64,000 bases of DNA from Spongiibacter pelagi (GCF_014705705.1 NZ_JACXLD010000002.1:248001-312000); one strand, 5' to 3'. Numbered from the stretch's first letter, positions 46,514 to 55,482 are shown. Notes: generated from the letters alone by a model not told the origin. Program-made: numbers and translations.

Positions 46514-47803
46514 ATGAATGTAAAGAAATACCGAGCGGCAAACAGCGATCAAGCCATGCGAATGATCCGCCGTGCCCACGGCTCCGATGTGGCAATCCTC
46601 GACTGTTATAACGTGCCCGGTGGTGTGGAGGTGGTGGTAAGCCTCGATGAAATCAGCACAGCGCCGCTCGAACTTCCCAATTCCCAAGCTAGCTTTAAAG
46701 CTCACATGAATGAGGCTCGCGAACACGAGGCTCAGGCGGACAGTATTTCTTCAGCTGCAGCTAAAGGCGGCGAACAAAAAGCCAATGCGATTCGCGCTCA
46801 GTTAAAGCAGCAGATGGGTGACGACGCGCGTTCGGATAATGCAGTTGAGCGTCAAACGCCTCAACTAGCTTGGTCACAGGATCAAGAATTGCTGGCGATG
46901 AAACAAGAATTAGCCGCTATGAAGTCGATGCTGTTGGGGCAATTAAAAGAACAGGATTGGCATCAGGCTTCACAGAAGCAGCCGGCTCAGCGCGAATTAA
47001 ACCGGTTTATGGAAGCGATCGATCTCGACCCTGCAGTTGCCAGAAATATTGCTAAGGAAATTCCAGAGCAAGAAGATATTCGCTTGCAGCGTGAAATGTT
47101 GAAGGCGTTACTAATTAATAAATTGCCGATTATGACGCCGCCCAGCCGTGGCGCGATTGCCTTTGTCGGCCCTCAAGGGGCAGGTAAAACCACCACTATT
47201 GCGAAAATAGCCACCCAGCATGTGATGCGTCACGGCCGCGATGATATTGCTATTTTAACGGCGGATATGCATCGCGTAGGCGCCCAAGAGCAATTGCGGG
47301 CCTATGGCAATATCCTACAAATTCCTGTGTATAGCGCAGCCAGTAATGAAGAGGCGGCAAAAACCTTCCGCTTACTGCAGAACAAATCACTGGTGTTAGT
47401 GGATACCACTGGCTTGTCTTTTCGTGACAAGGCGGGCCTTACTGAGCTTGAAAATCTGCTCGGACAATTGCCCGGCGTAAATCGCTTTTTGGTATTGCCG
47501 TCCGATAGCGAAGCCTATGTGCAAAGTGAAATCATCAATGCCTACAGCGCGCTGTCACCCAGTGGCGCAGTATTAAGCCGACTAGACGAAACTATGCGCT
47601 TGGGCGCGTCTTTGTCCAATTTGATTCAACACCGCCTACCCGTAGTGTGGTGCAGTAATGGCCCTAAAGTCCCTAATAATTTGTCCTCTGCAAATGCAGA
47701 GAAGTTGGTCAATCTGGCCATAAAAATGGCGCGGCCCTTTGAGGTTTCTCAATCTAAAGAGACAACCTCCAAAGCCAGCGGCAGCTTTAATGCCTTTTGT
47801 TGA
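46514..47803 (+). CDS. flhF: Flagellar SRP-like GTPase FlhF
   Basis: 429 residues from ATG 46514, AGGAG 6 bases upstream. N-terminal MNVKKYRAANSDQAMRMIRR (B domain), then the SRP GTPase NG domain: GPQGAGKTTTIAKIA, LTADMHRVGAQEQL, VDTTG. FlhF places the flagellum at the cell pole. Confidence 0.95.
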   Translation: MNVKKYRAANSDQAMRMIRRAHGSDVAILDCYNVPGGVEVVVSLDEISTAPLELPNSQASFKAHMNEAREHEAQADSISSAAAKGGEQKANAIRAQLKQQMGDDARSDNAVERQTPQLAWSQDQELLAMKQELAAMKSMLLGQLKEQDWHQASQKQPAQRELNRFMEAIDLDPAVARNIAKEIPEQEDIRLQREMLKALLINKLPIMTPPSRGAIAFVGPQGAGKTTTIAKIATQHVMRHGRDDIAILTADMHRVGAQEQLRAYGNILQIPVYSAASNEEAAKTFRLLQNKSLVLVDTTGLSFRDKAGLTELENLLGQLPGVNRFLVLPSDSEAYVQSEIINAYSALSPSGAVLSRLDETMRLGASLSNLIQHRLPVVWCSNGPKVPNNLSSANAEKLVNLAIKMARPFEVSQSKETTSKASGSFNAFC

Positions 47804-47865
47804 GTTGAGCCAAGTTTGATTTGCACGATAGCGTAAGAGCCTTAAGAAAGAGAGAAGAGCGATAT

Positions 47866-48696
47866 ATGAGCAAGCCGGTAAAAGTTATCGCCGTTACCAG
47901 TGGTAAGGGTGGCGTGGGCAAAACCAATGTGTCGGTGAATCTCGCCTGCCAATTAGCGAGAAAAGGCCAGCGTGTTTTGCTGATGGATGCCGACCTTGGC
48001 TTGGCTAACGTGGATATTATGCTGGGCCTGCGCCCCAAGTGGAATTTGGCCCATGTGCTCGATGGCCAGTGTGGTATCGACGATATTCTGATCAAGGGGC
48101 CAAACGGTATTGATATTATTCCGGCGGCTTCCGGTATTAAAAAAATGGCGGATTTGGGCGCTGATCAAAACGTGGCGATTGTAAATGCCATGAGTGCACT
48201 AAGTGCGGATTACGACACCATGATTGTAGATACCGCCGCAGGTATTGCGGATAGCGTGGTGACCTTTAGTGCCGCTAGTCATTACGTGCTAGTCGTGGTC
48301 ACCGATGATTTAACTTCGATGGCTGATGCGTATGCCTTGATTAAAGTGATGCACCGCGATGCCGGGATTCGGCATTTCAAGATTCTGCGCAATATGGTGG
48401 AAACCCGCGAGCAGGCGGTGGACGGGTTTAAGCGCCTGCAAGAAGTGGCGCAGCGTTTTCTCGATGTTAATTTGGAATACACCGGTTTTATCCCTCGAGA
48501 TCCTTTGTTGATCAAAGCAGATCATGCACAAAAGGCGGTGTCGGAGTTGTATCCGGGGGCGAATGCCTCGCTGGCCTTTCGTACACTGGCGGAAACCGTT
48601 GAGAAATGGCCGTTGCCGGTTGGCGCTAAAGGCGGCGTAGAGTTTTTTGTCGACCGAGTTGTTTCTGCAAATTCAGCAATGGGAGCTGCTGTTTGA
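47866..48696 (+). CDS. flhG: MinD-like flagellar number regulator FlhG (FleN)
   Basis: 276 residues from ATG 47866; an earlier frame start at 47821 lacks a ribosome site. Deviant Walker A SGKGGVGKTN, LMDADLGLANVD and VDTAAGI are ParA/MinD features. In pseudomonads FleN limits flagellar number and antagonises FleQ; the FleQ-type target is in this window. Confidence 0.95.
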   Translation: MSKPVKVIAVTSGKGGVGKTNVSVNLACQLARKGQRVLLMDADLGLANVDIMLGLRPKWNLAHVLDGQCGIDDILIKGPNGIDIIPAASGIKKMADLGADQNVAIVNAMSALSADYDTMIVDTAAGIADSVVTFSAASHYVLVVVTDDLTSMADAYALIKVMHRDAGIRHFKILRNMVETREQAVDGFKRLQEVAQRFLDVNLEYTGFIPRDPLLIKADHAQKAVSELYPGANASLAFRTLAETVEKWPLPVGAKGGVEFFVDRVVSANSAMGAAV

Positions 48697-49421
48697 GCCA
48701 TCACAACGCATATCTCGATGTTCAGCACGGTAGCCGTGAGCAGCTAGTTCACCAGCATGCCGGATTGGTAAAGCGTATTGCCTACCATATGGTGTCCAGA
48801 TTGCCGGCTTCAGTTGAAGTGGATGATCTGATTCAAGCTGGAATGATTGGTTTGCTAGAGGCTGGGAGTAACTACAGAGCTGGCCAAGGCGCAAGTTTTG
48901 AGACTTTTGCTTCGATTCGTATTCGCGGCGCTATGCTGGATCAGCTCCGCCATGATGGTTGGGCACCTCGATCTGTCAGTAAAGGCCTGCGTGATATGGG
49001 CGATGCCGTTCGCCGCATTGAAAGCCGCGTAGGGCGAGAAGCTCACGGCAATGAAATCGCGGCTGAAATGGGCATTTCGCTGGACGAATATCATCGTTTG
49101 TTACAAGACACCAGCTCGGTTCGCTTATTTAGCTTGGATCACTTTGGTGAAGATGGCGAAGAGACCCTGGATATTACCGATGAGGAGAGCGCAACTCCGG
49201 CTGAGGCGGTAATGGAGGAGGGATTTCAGTCCGCCTTGGCAGAGCAGATTGATGGCTTGCCCGAGCGAGAAAAATTGGTGATGGCCTTGTACTACGACAA
49301 TGGCCTTAACCTTAAGGAAATCGGCGAAGTGTTGGAAGTTAGTGAATCGCGGGTCTGCCAGATTCACAGCCAGGCGATTGTACGTTTACAAAGTCGTTTG
49401 CGTGACTGGGTTGCGGCCTAG
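48693..49421 (+). CDS. fliA: Flagellar sigma factor FliA (sigma28)
   Basis: 242 residues; the TTG start overlaps the flhG stop. Region 2 has VDDLIQAGMIGLLEA and SIRIRGAMLDQLR; region 4 ends LKEIGEVLEVSESRVCQIH. It reads the flgM, flagellin 2 and fliS promoters found here and is held by FlgM. Confidence 0.96.
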   Translation: MSHHNAYLDVQHGSREQLVHQHAGLVKRIAYHMVSRLPASVEVDDLIQAGMIGLLEAGSNYRAGQGASFETFASIRIRGAMLDQLRHDGWAPRSVSKGLRDMGDAVRRIESRVGREAHGNEIAAEMGISLDEYHRLLQDTSSVRLFSLDHFGEDGEETLDITDEESATPAEAVMEEGFQSALAEQIDGLPEREKLVMALYYDNGLNLKEIGEVLEVSESRVCQIHSQAIVRLQSRLRDWVAA

Positions 49422-49472
49422 ATTGTTTTTCCTAGATCAATGCAGCGCTATTGAATACATCAGGAGACGGTA

Positions 49473-49973
49473 ATGGATATTAACCAATGGCTTAATCAAA
49501 TTTCTGCCAGTCTTACTCAGCTTCAAACTCACGAGCTTATCGGTGGCTTGGTTGTATTAAGTGGTGTGGCGGTGCTGTTATTCAGTATTCATCAACGTCG
49601 CATTGTTATTCCGTGGGTACAGCGTCAATCAGGCAGAAAGCAGGCGGCCATTAACAAAAACAGAGGTAACGCCGGAGCTGAAAAAAAAGCGCCTTTGAGC
49701 TTGGAGCAAACCGTAGCCGCATTGCAGCAGCGCTTGGATTGGCAAAATACGGCCATTAGCCTGATGGGCGAGCGCATTCTTGCTCTTGAAGAATACTTGG
49801 AGATGGTTGGTAATCGAGCACAGTCAGATAAGTCTCGCCTAGATGAGCGTCAATATCATTCCGCAATCGCGTTATTGGAACAGGGTGCGGAGCTTTCACA
49901 GCTGGCCAAACAATGCGGTATTTCTCCATCAGAGGCAGAGCTTCTCGCAGCCCTTCATCGAAAATCAGCCTGA
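49473..49973 (+). CDS. DUF2802 domain membrane protein
   Basis: 166 residues: one transmembrane helix (about residues 22-41, LIGGLVVLSGVAVLLFSI), a basic linker, a coiled coil with EQTVAALQQRLDWQNTAISL, and a C-terminal HTH-like stretch (SQLAKQCGISPSEAELLAALH). In pseudomonads such a gene ends the chemotaxis block after cheW. Its role is unknown. Here it follows fliA directly (51 bp). Confidence 0.8.
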   Translation: MDINQWLNQISASLTQLQTHELIGGLVVLSGVAVLLFSIHQRRIVIPWVQRQSGRKQAAINKNRGNAGAEKKAPLSLEQTVAALQQRLDWQNTAISLMGERILALEEYLEMVGNRAQSDKSRLDERQYHSAIALLEQGAELSQLAKQCGISPSEAELLAALHRKSA

Positions 49974-50305
49974 AGTGTGTTTTCTAGGCTGACTCATACT
50001 CTAGATTTGTTCATCAAAGTGTCATTAAAACCCCGCAACTAAAGCGGGGTTTTTATTTTTCAGTTAGATAAATGTCTTATTTTAAGTACTTGCTATAGAA
50101 GGCTGAAAATGCACGAAAGGTGTATTGGGTGACATAGTGGAAAAGATTTCGTGCAGCTAGACAAAAATGGTTAGAAAGAAATTTAAACTGTGATACGCTC
50201 CTCTTTCCGCAATGCGTACTATTACGTATTATCAGGACTGGGAAATAAAAACATTAGATCTGGGCTAACCCGGACTTTTATAACAATCCGTCTGGAGGAC
50301 ATGCT
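49974..50305. other. Region between flagellar locus and repeat-protein gene
   Basis: 332 bp with the terminator at 50027-50060 and then an AT-rich leader. TGTGATAC near 50189 could be an extended -10 box but has no -35 at proper distance. GGAGG at 50294-50298 serves the next gene. No gene is supported. Confidence 0.6.
50027..50060 (+). terminator. Rho-independent terminator ending the flagellar locus
   Basis: AAAACCCCGC (50027-50036), 7-nt loop, GCGGGGTTTT (50044-50053), then a T-rich tract. Confidence 0.93.
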
Positions 50306-51787
50306 GTGAAAACGCGTTTCAAACAAAAATTATTGGCAGTGGCTTTGGCCTCTGCTTCTACAATTGCGGTCTCCGGCCCGCTGCAACCCCTAATCGACCC
50401 ACTGGCTGACGCACTTGGCGGCACTCCGCTTGAGCCCGTTGTTGGTGTTCTGACTACCGTAGATGGTGCTCTGGCTGGTGCCGGCGGTGATTCTGCGGGT
50501 GGCCCAACTGGTACGCCTCTGGATGCTGCGCTTGCTCCATTAATGGACGCGGCTGGTGGTTCAGGTGGTTCAACTGGCCCAACTGGCACGCCTCTGGATG
50601 CAGTTCTCGCTCCTCTGGCTGATGCGGCAGGTGGTGCAGGTTCAGGCGGCTCAACTGGCCCAACTGGCACGCCACTGGACGCGCTTCTCGCTCCTCTGGC
50701 TGATGCTGCAGGTGGTTCAGGTTCAGGTGGTTCAACTGGCCCAACTGGCACCCCTCTGGATATGTTACTCGCTCCTCTGATGGAAGCTGCGGGTGGTTCA
50801 GGTTCAGGCGGTGGCAGCTCTTTTGGCCCAGAAAGCCTGCTGCTGTTGACCGATGCTGTTGATGAACTGCTGAACGACGTTGCTGGTCACGATGGTGTGA
50901 CTGATGCAGTGACCGATGTTGTTGACGGCCTGATTTCAAATCCAGAAGGCACTCCAGTTACTCTGCTGGGTGTGACTTCTTCTCTACAGCTAGCAATTAC
51001 TGATCTGTATTTGAATCTGATGGCGGTTCTGGGTCAAGACGATCCATTGTCTCCTGTGATTGCCCAACTTGCTGGCCCAATCGGTGAAAACAACCCACTT
51101 AAAGATCCACTGGCCGATGGCCTAGCGATGATCTTTGGTGGTTCTGGTAGCGGTTCTACTGGCGGCGGCGCTTCAACTGGCCCAACAGGCACCCCTCTGG
51201 ATGCGGTACTTGCTCCGTTGATGGATGCGGCTGGTGGTTCTGAAGGTGGCACCGGTGCAGGCCCAACTGGTACGCCTCTGGATATGATTCTTGCTCCTTT
51301 GATGGAAGCAGCGGGTGGTTCAGGTTCGGGCGGTTCAACTGGCCCAACTGGCACACCACTGGATGCGGTACTTGCGCCTCTGGCTGATGCGGCAGGTGGT
51401 GCAGGTTCAGGCGGTTCAGCTGGTCCCACTGGCACACCACTGGATGCGGTACTTGCGCCTCTGGCTGATGCCGCAGGTGGTGCAGGTTCAGGTGGTTCAA
51501 CTGGCCCCACTGGTACGCCTCTGGATATGCTGCTTGCTCCGCTGATGGACGCTGCTGGCGGTTCAGGTGGTTCAACTGGCCCCACTGGCACTCCACTGGA
51601 CATGCTTTTAGCTCCACTAATGGATGCTGCGGGTGGTTCAGGTGATTCTGCAGGTGGTCCTACCGGTACGCCTCTGGATTCTGTTCTGGTAATCATCCTC
51701 GCTGCTGGCGGCGACTCTAGCGGTGGCCCAACTGGTACCCCTCTGGACATGGTTTTGGCGCCACTGGCTGATGCCGCAGGCGTTTAA
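50306..51787 (+). CDS. Exported protein with twelve GPTGTPLD repeats, function unknown
   Basis: 493 residues from GTG 50306, GGAGG 7 bases upstream (ATG 50301 ends at once). A Sec signal peptide (KLLAVALASASTIAVSG) leads. Twelve copies of GPTGTPLDxxLAPLxDAAGG with Gly/Ser linkers follow, four at residues 66-172 and eight at 292-493, separated by a roughly 120-residue unique, Leu/Asp-rich domain. Copies are 20-28 residues long. No cysteine, membrane helix or enzyme motif is visible; composition is acidic. It could be a structural, surface or ion-binding protein. The OmpA-like neighbour shares similar motifs. Confidence 0.85.
   Translation: MKTRFKQKLLAVALASASTIAVSGPLQPLIDPLADALGGTPLEPVVGVLTTVDGALAGAGGDSAGGPTGTPLDAALAPLMDAAGGSGGSTGPTGTPLDAVLAPLADAAGGAGSGGSTGPTGTPLDALLAPLADAAGGSGSGGSTGPTGTPLDMLLAPLMEAAGGSGSGGGSSFGPESLLLLTDAVDELLNDVAGHDGVTDAVTDVVDGLISNPEGTPVTLLGVTSSLQLAITDLYLNLMAVLGQDDPLSPVIAQLAGPIGENNPLKDPLADGLAMIFGGSGSGSTGGGASTGPTGTPLDAVLAPLMDAAGGSEGGTGAGPTGTPLDMILAPLMEAAGGSGSGGSTGPTGTPLDAVLAPLADAAGGAGSGGSAGPTGTPLDAVLAPLADAAGGAGSGGSTGPTGTPLDMLLAPLMDAAGGSGGSTGPTGTPLDMLLAPLMDAAGGSGDSAGGPTGTPLDSVLVIILAAGGDSSGGPTGTPLDMVLAPLADAAGV
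50501..50821 (+). repeat. Direct repeat block 1 (four 75-84-bp units)
   Basis: Four tandem units encoding GPTGTPLD repeats; units are highly alike at DNA level too. Confidence 0.9.
51179..51784 (+). repeat. Direct repeat block 2 (eight 60-81-bp units)
   Basis: Eight units with the same consensus. Units 7 and 8 (about 51341-51500) are almost identical, suggesting recent duplication or gene conversion. Confidence 0.9.
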
Positions 51788-51816
51788 TCCCGCCATTAAT
51801 TAAGCGTTTTACAGCT

Positions 51817-51847
51817 TAAAGCCAACCTGAAAAGGTTGGCTTTTTTG
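51817..51847 (+). terminator. Rho-independent terminator of the repeat-protein gene
   Basis: AAAGCCAACCT-GAAA-AGGTTGGCTTT followed by T: 11-bp stem with a GNRA loop. Confidence 0.94.
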
Positions 51848-51961
51848 TTTCAGCGCTGTGTGCGTTTGCTTTGAAATACCTTGTGGTTTATGCCACTCTC
51901 CTATGAGAGAGGACTTCTTTGCGATGTTTATAAGAATGATGTCAATTTCAGTGCGGTCTTC

Positions 51962-52807
51962 ATGTTAAAACGAGCTGGGTTAGCCGCAATTTCAATGCTG
52001 CTTTGCATGCAGATGCAGTCTGCCAATGCCCAGGTTATCCCTGCGGGTATTATCGACGGCAGCTTGGGCGGCCCATTTACCGCTCCTAGTGCGGGTGGCT
52101 CGGTGTTGGGTGCACCAGCCGATGCAGGCTTGACGGATGTGGGCAGTGTCTTCGGTGGTTCTTTTGATGGCTTTAATTCCGGTCAGGATATTCTTTTATT
52201 AGGCGCGCCATTAGATGGAAGCGACAGCAATACAACTGACCCGAGCCAAGTCTTGCTCGATGGTAATGATGGTCAGTTAGTCATGGACTTCCTGCAAAAT
52301 ACCGATATTGAAGGTGCGCTGATTACACCTGAAGTCACCACGATTATGTTGCCTACAAGTAAGTCTTTGTCGTGTACAGACACTGATCACGATGGTGTTT
52401 GTGATGAAAAAGATTACTGCCCCGATACCCCGACAGATGCGGTTGCGTTCTTCTGGGGTTGTCATATTAGTTTAGATCACGCCCTGCCACTTAATGGGGT
52501 GGAGTTCGAGCAAGCTAGCGCAGAATTAAAAGTGAATGCGGTGCCCGTGTTGCGTAAATTGGCGAGCTTTCTCAAAGGCAGCCGTGAGATTCACGTGCGG
52601 ATTCGGTATCTGAAAGGCACAAGTGACCGAGCCTCTGACGAACTTATTGATCTGCGATTGGCAAGCATCAAAAACTTCTTGTTGCGTGAAGGTGTCGATT
52701 CGCAGCGCTTCGAACTTGCGATTCGTGACAAAGACGTGTTGAGCAGCACTACGGGTGAAATGTACTCAACAGATGTTTACGTTGATGTAAAAATGTTGGC
52801 CAAGTAG
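51962..52807 (+). CDS. OmpA-like protein with thrombospondin type 3-like segment
   Basis: 281 residues from ATG 51962, chosen because MLKRAGLAAISMLLCMQMQS starts a signal peptide ending SANAQ; the longer frame from 51881 reads as non-signal. Residues about 25-110 are Gly/Asp-rich with GAPADAG and GAPLDGS motifs like the GTPLD repeats upstream. DTDHDGVCDEKDYCPDTP is a calcium-binding TSP3-type repeat. The C-terminal 120 residues resemble an OmpA peptidoglycan domain, but the usual NxxLSxxRA motif reads LIDLRLASIKNFLLREGV. Probably periplasmic or outer-membrane associated. Confidence 0.78.
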   Translation: MLKRAGLAAISMLLCMQMQSANAQVIPAGIIDGSLGGPFTAPSAGGSVLGAPADAGLTDVGSVFGGSFDGFNSGQDILLLGAPLDGSDSNTTDPSQVLLDGNDGQLVMDFLQNTDIEGALITPEVTTIMLPTSKSLSCTDTDHDGVCDEKDYCPDTPTDAVAFFWGCHISLDHALPLNGVEFEQASAELKVNAVPVLRKLASFLKGSREIHVRIRYLKGTSDRASDELIDLRLASIKNFLLREGVDSQRFELAIRDKDVLSSTTGEMYSTDVYVDVKMLAK

Positions 52808-52885
52808 TACGAGCTAGTTAGTAGTAACTCGTTGCAATAAGTAGCTTTAATAAGCCGCTGTAGCAGGTAGTAAACCGCTTGGAGT

Positions 52886-54208
52886 TTAGGTGGCTGCAGC
52901 TTTAAAGCGTATGGCTATCCGGCAGCCACCTAGTTTTGATTTTGATATTTTCAATTGGCCCTGATAGCTGTCTATCACTTCCCTAACAATTGACAGTCCC
53001 AAACCCTGTCCCTGTCCGTATTGATCGCCGCGTCGTCCTCGATCCAATAATTTCTCGGCCTGTTCCTCACTGATGCCAGGGCCATCGTCATCGATAAAAA
53101 TCCAGTTGTCCTCGCTGGAGATGCGGATGTTTTTCTGACATGCCTTGCAGGCGTTATCCAGCACATTGCCGAACACTTCAAATAAGTCCTGCTCATCCGC
53201 GGCGGCTTTAAAATCAGTGGCGAGGGCGAGTTCAATCGCCAAGTCTTTTTGATGGTAAACCTTGAGCAAACTATTTGTGAGACTCTGTAACAGCGGATAC
53301 AAGGCGGTGCCTTGTTGTAGAGCGTGAGGGCCGGTGCTGACCGCGCGATTAAGCTGATAGGTGATGATGTTTTCCATACGCTCAACTTGCTGCTGGCGTA
53401 CATTGGAATCGTCGGCGTTAGTCTTAAGAACGGCGAGTGGAGTTTTAAGACTGTGGGCGAGATCGCCCAAGGTATTTCGATAGCGTTCGCGTTGTCGCTG
53501 CTCAGTTTCCAGCAGTCGGTTTAGGTTTTTTGTCAGGCTGGATAATTCCCGAGGGTAACTGTTTTCTAAGCGCTGACTTTCACCGCGCTCCAGTCGCACT
53601 AGATCTTTGGCTAAACCGCGTAAAGGTTTAAGCCCCCAGTACAGTAAAAAGCTACTCAGCAGCACCGAGAAAATTAATACCAGTGTTAACCATAATCCGA
53701 GCTCTCGGCGAAAATGGTTTAGTTCTGACTGAAAGGTGTCTCGCTGGGCGTATAAGGAAATAAGTAGTGGTATTTCTTTACCGTCTTCGGTTTCCCATAT
53801 AGCTAAAAACCGATAATAAAAAAAAGCGTTTTTATCTAAATGGGTTTGTCCAAACAGAGCTTGGCCGGGAGCTGGGTTGGGTAGGCTAGCTGAGAGATCG
53901 ACAGTGTCCGCAGACAGGGATCGCCAAACTGACTTGCCGTCATTGTGAATCTCGCCATAAAGGCCAGACCGGAATTGCCAGAAACGAGGCTCTTTAAGGC
54001 GGTCGGCCATTTCAATTCGGCCCTCTCGCCACTCCATTGCTCCCAATAAACCAAAAAATTGCAGTTGCAGGCGATCCTGCTCGGCGTTGAGCAAACTACT
54101 GTAAAAAGCGCGTTCAATGGCAAAGCCGGTTATTGCCAGCAGAATAGGCATGGACAGCAAGGTTGCGGTAAAAAGCCGCCGACTGATGGAGCTGGGCCGT
54201 TTTGCCAT
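52886..54208 (-). CDS. PhoQ-like sensor histidine kinase
   Basis: 440 residues from ATG 54208 (TTG 54211 is one codon earlier). Two membrane helices (about 15-33 and 174-193) flank a periplasmic sensor of about 140 residues; then HAMP-like linker, H-box GDLAHSLKTPLAV (His252), N-box NVLDNACKAC and G boxes DDDGPGI and GQGLGLSIV. LAHSLKTPL is the PhoQ subfamily form. It is 6 bp downstream of its regulator gene. The signal is unknown; PhoQ senses divalent cations or peptides. Confidence 0.88.
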   Translation of the reverse strand: MAKRPSSISRRLFTATLLSMPILLAITGFAIERAFYSSLLNAEQDRLQLQFFGLLGAMEWREGRIEMADRLKEPRFWQFRSGLYGEIHNDGKSVWRSLSADTVDLSASLPNPAPGQALFGQTHLDKNAFFYYRFLAIWETEDGKEIPLLISLYAQRDTFQSELNHFRRELGLWLTLVLIFSVLLSSFLLYWGLKPLRGLAKDLVRLERGESQRLENSYPRELSSLTKNLNRLLETEQRQRERYRNTLGDLAHSLKTPLAVLKTNADDSNVRQQQVERMENIITYQLNRAVSTGPHALQQGTALYPLLQSLTNSLLKVYHQKDLAIELALATDFKAAADEQDLFEVFGNVLDNACKACQKNIRISSEDNWIFIDDDGPGISEEQAEKLLDRGRRGDQYGQGQGLGLSIVREVIDSYQGQLKISKSKLGGCRIAIRFKAAAT

Positions 54209-54214
54209 CAATGG

Positions 54215-54892
54215 CTAACCTTCGTTCAGCTCAAAGCGGTAGCCACGGCCGCGAAGTGTGGAGATGGGTTTTAGGGAGTTGTCGGGATCGAGCTTCTTGC
54301 GTAGGCGAGCAATAAAAACCTCAATAACATTGCTGTCTCGATCAAAGTCTTGATCGTAGAGGTGTTCGGTAAGTTCGGTTTTGGATACGACTTGGCCGGT
54401 ACGCATAGCCAGATATTCCAATGCATTGTATTCGAAGGCGGTGAGTTCCAGCGTGCGACCATCGACCACGGCTTTTTTGGCGCCCGTGTCTAGACTGAGC
54501 GGGCCCAACTGTAGCTTGGGGCTGGCAAAGCCCGCGGAGCGGCGGATCAGTGCATTGGCACGGGCTAGCACCTCTTCAATTTGAAAGGGCTTGGCGACGT
54601 AGTCATCGGCTCCAGCCTCCAGTCCGGCGACTTTGTCTTGCCATAATCCGCGGGCAGTAAGAATCAAAACGGGAAATTTAATGCCTTCTTCCCGCCAGCG
54701 TTTAATCACGGTAATGCCATCAATACCGGGTAGACCGATATCGACCACGGCGAGGTCATAAGGTGTTTCACGGCCTAGAAATAAGGCTTCTTCGCCGTCT
54801 TCGCAGGTGTCGCAAGCAAAACCTTCACGGCTGAATTCTGATTTCAATTTATCCAGCAGTAGCGCTTCATCTTCTACAATCAGTACACGCAT
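54215..54892 (-). CDS. PhoP-like OmpR-family response regulator
   Basis: 225 residues. Receiver with phospho-acceptor Asp51 (VVDIGLPG), acidic pair EDE near residues 7-9, AKPF lysine; C-terminal winged helix ending STLRGRGYRFE. Works with the kinase downstream. Direct-repeat sites upstream of the operon (55333-55367) could be its own targets. Confidence 0.9.
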   Translation of the reverse strand: MRVLIVEDEALLLDKLKSEFSREGFACDTCEDGEEALFLGRETPYDLAVVDIGLPGIDGITVIKRWREEGIKFPVLILTARGLWQDKVAGLEAGADDYVAKPFQIEEVLARANALIRRSAGFASPKLQLGPLSLDTGAKKAVVDGRTLELTAFEYNALEYLAMRTGQVVSKTELTEHLYDQDFDRDSNVIEVFIARLRKKLDPDNSLKPISTLRGRGYRFELNEG

Positions 54893-54924
54893 TTTTATTT
54901 TCCTATTGCTGCGAAGAGAGTGCT

Positions 54925-55230
54925 TTAGCCATCGATGATGACATTTTTAATTTTGCCATCATCCTGAAGAATACGAACTCGATATGCTGGGCCATTGGGC
55001 GTGTTAATTTCACGGGCACCCACCGCGCGTCCACCATAGCGCCGTTCGGCAATACCAACGGCTTCGCGAGCACTTATAGATGGTGCTGCCGGGCTGGCAT
55101 TAAAACGGTTCTCTAGCCCGGAATTTTCCAGTGAGCGATTTAGGCCATTGAGCAAGGGGTTTGCCATCAGCACTTGATGGCTTGAAATAAGCAAGACAAT
55201 AAGCGGGAAAATTTTTAAGAATTTAGGCAT
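54925..55230 (-). CDS. PepSY-domain periplasmic protein
   Basis: 101 residues from ATG 55230 (GTG 55239 alternative). Signal peptide (FPLIVLLISSHQVLMA), then a single PepSY domain: SAREAVGIAERRYGGRAVGA and AYRVRILQDDGKIKNVIID. Small PepSY proteins often neighbour PhoPQ-like systems and may modulate the sensor (inference). It opens the operon with the regulator gene 33 bp downstream. Confidence 0.82.
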   Translation of the reverse strand: MPKFLKIFPLIVLLISSHQVLMANPLLNGLNRSLENSGLENRFNASPAAPSISAREAVGIAERRYGGRAVGAREINTPNGPAYRVRILQDDGKIKNVIIDG

Positions 55231-55332
55231 AGTTGTCACTGGAGCACGGTGTTGTCTGTGAGTTTATCTACAGTTAATTCTAATAGGTGACGATTATATG
55301 AAAATGGTCGACCTTCTGCAGGGCTCATTTCG

Positions 55333-55367
55333 GTTCCTTTTTGTTCAGTTAAGGTTCCCTTTAGTTC
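55333..55367. promoter_or_regulatory. Four phased GTTC direct repeats, putative PhoP-type site
   Basis: GTTC at 55333, 55343, 55354 and 55364, spaced 10, 11 and 10 bases. They are two copies of GGTTCCyTTTnGTTCAG. Helical-phase direct repeats are typical of OmpR/PhoP-family dimers. The site lies between the PepSY operon and the GST gene. Confidence 0.5.
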
Positions 55368-55482
55368 AGATAAGATCGTAGCCAGTTGTGTCTGAACCGA
55401 AACTGAATAGTCGTCGCCGAAATTGGTTTTAGGTTTAAAAAACGAATTTGTACAACAATAACCATCAAAGGGGAGTATGCCA

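Noticed and set aside
50278-51750. Pro-rich minus-strand frames opposite the repeat protein
   Set aside because: Periodicity comes from the plus-strand repeats; the plus frame has signal peptide, start and terminator.
50501-51784. Repeat blocks as a CRISPR array
   Set aside because: Units are in frame, coding and without unique spacers.
52808-52885. Inverted repeat ACGAG...CTCGT after the OmpA-like gene as a terminator
   Set aside because: Short arms with a long loop and no T-run on either strand.
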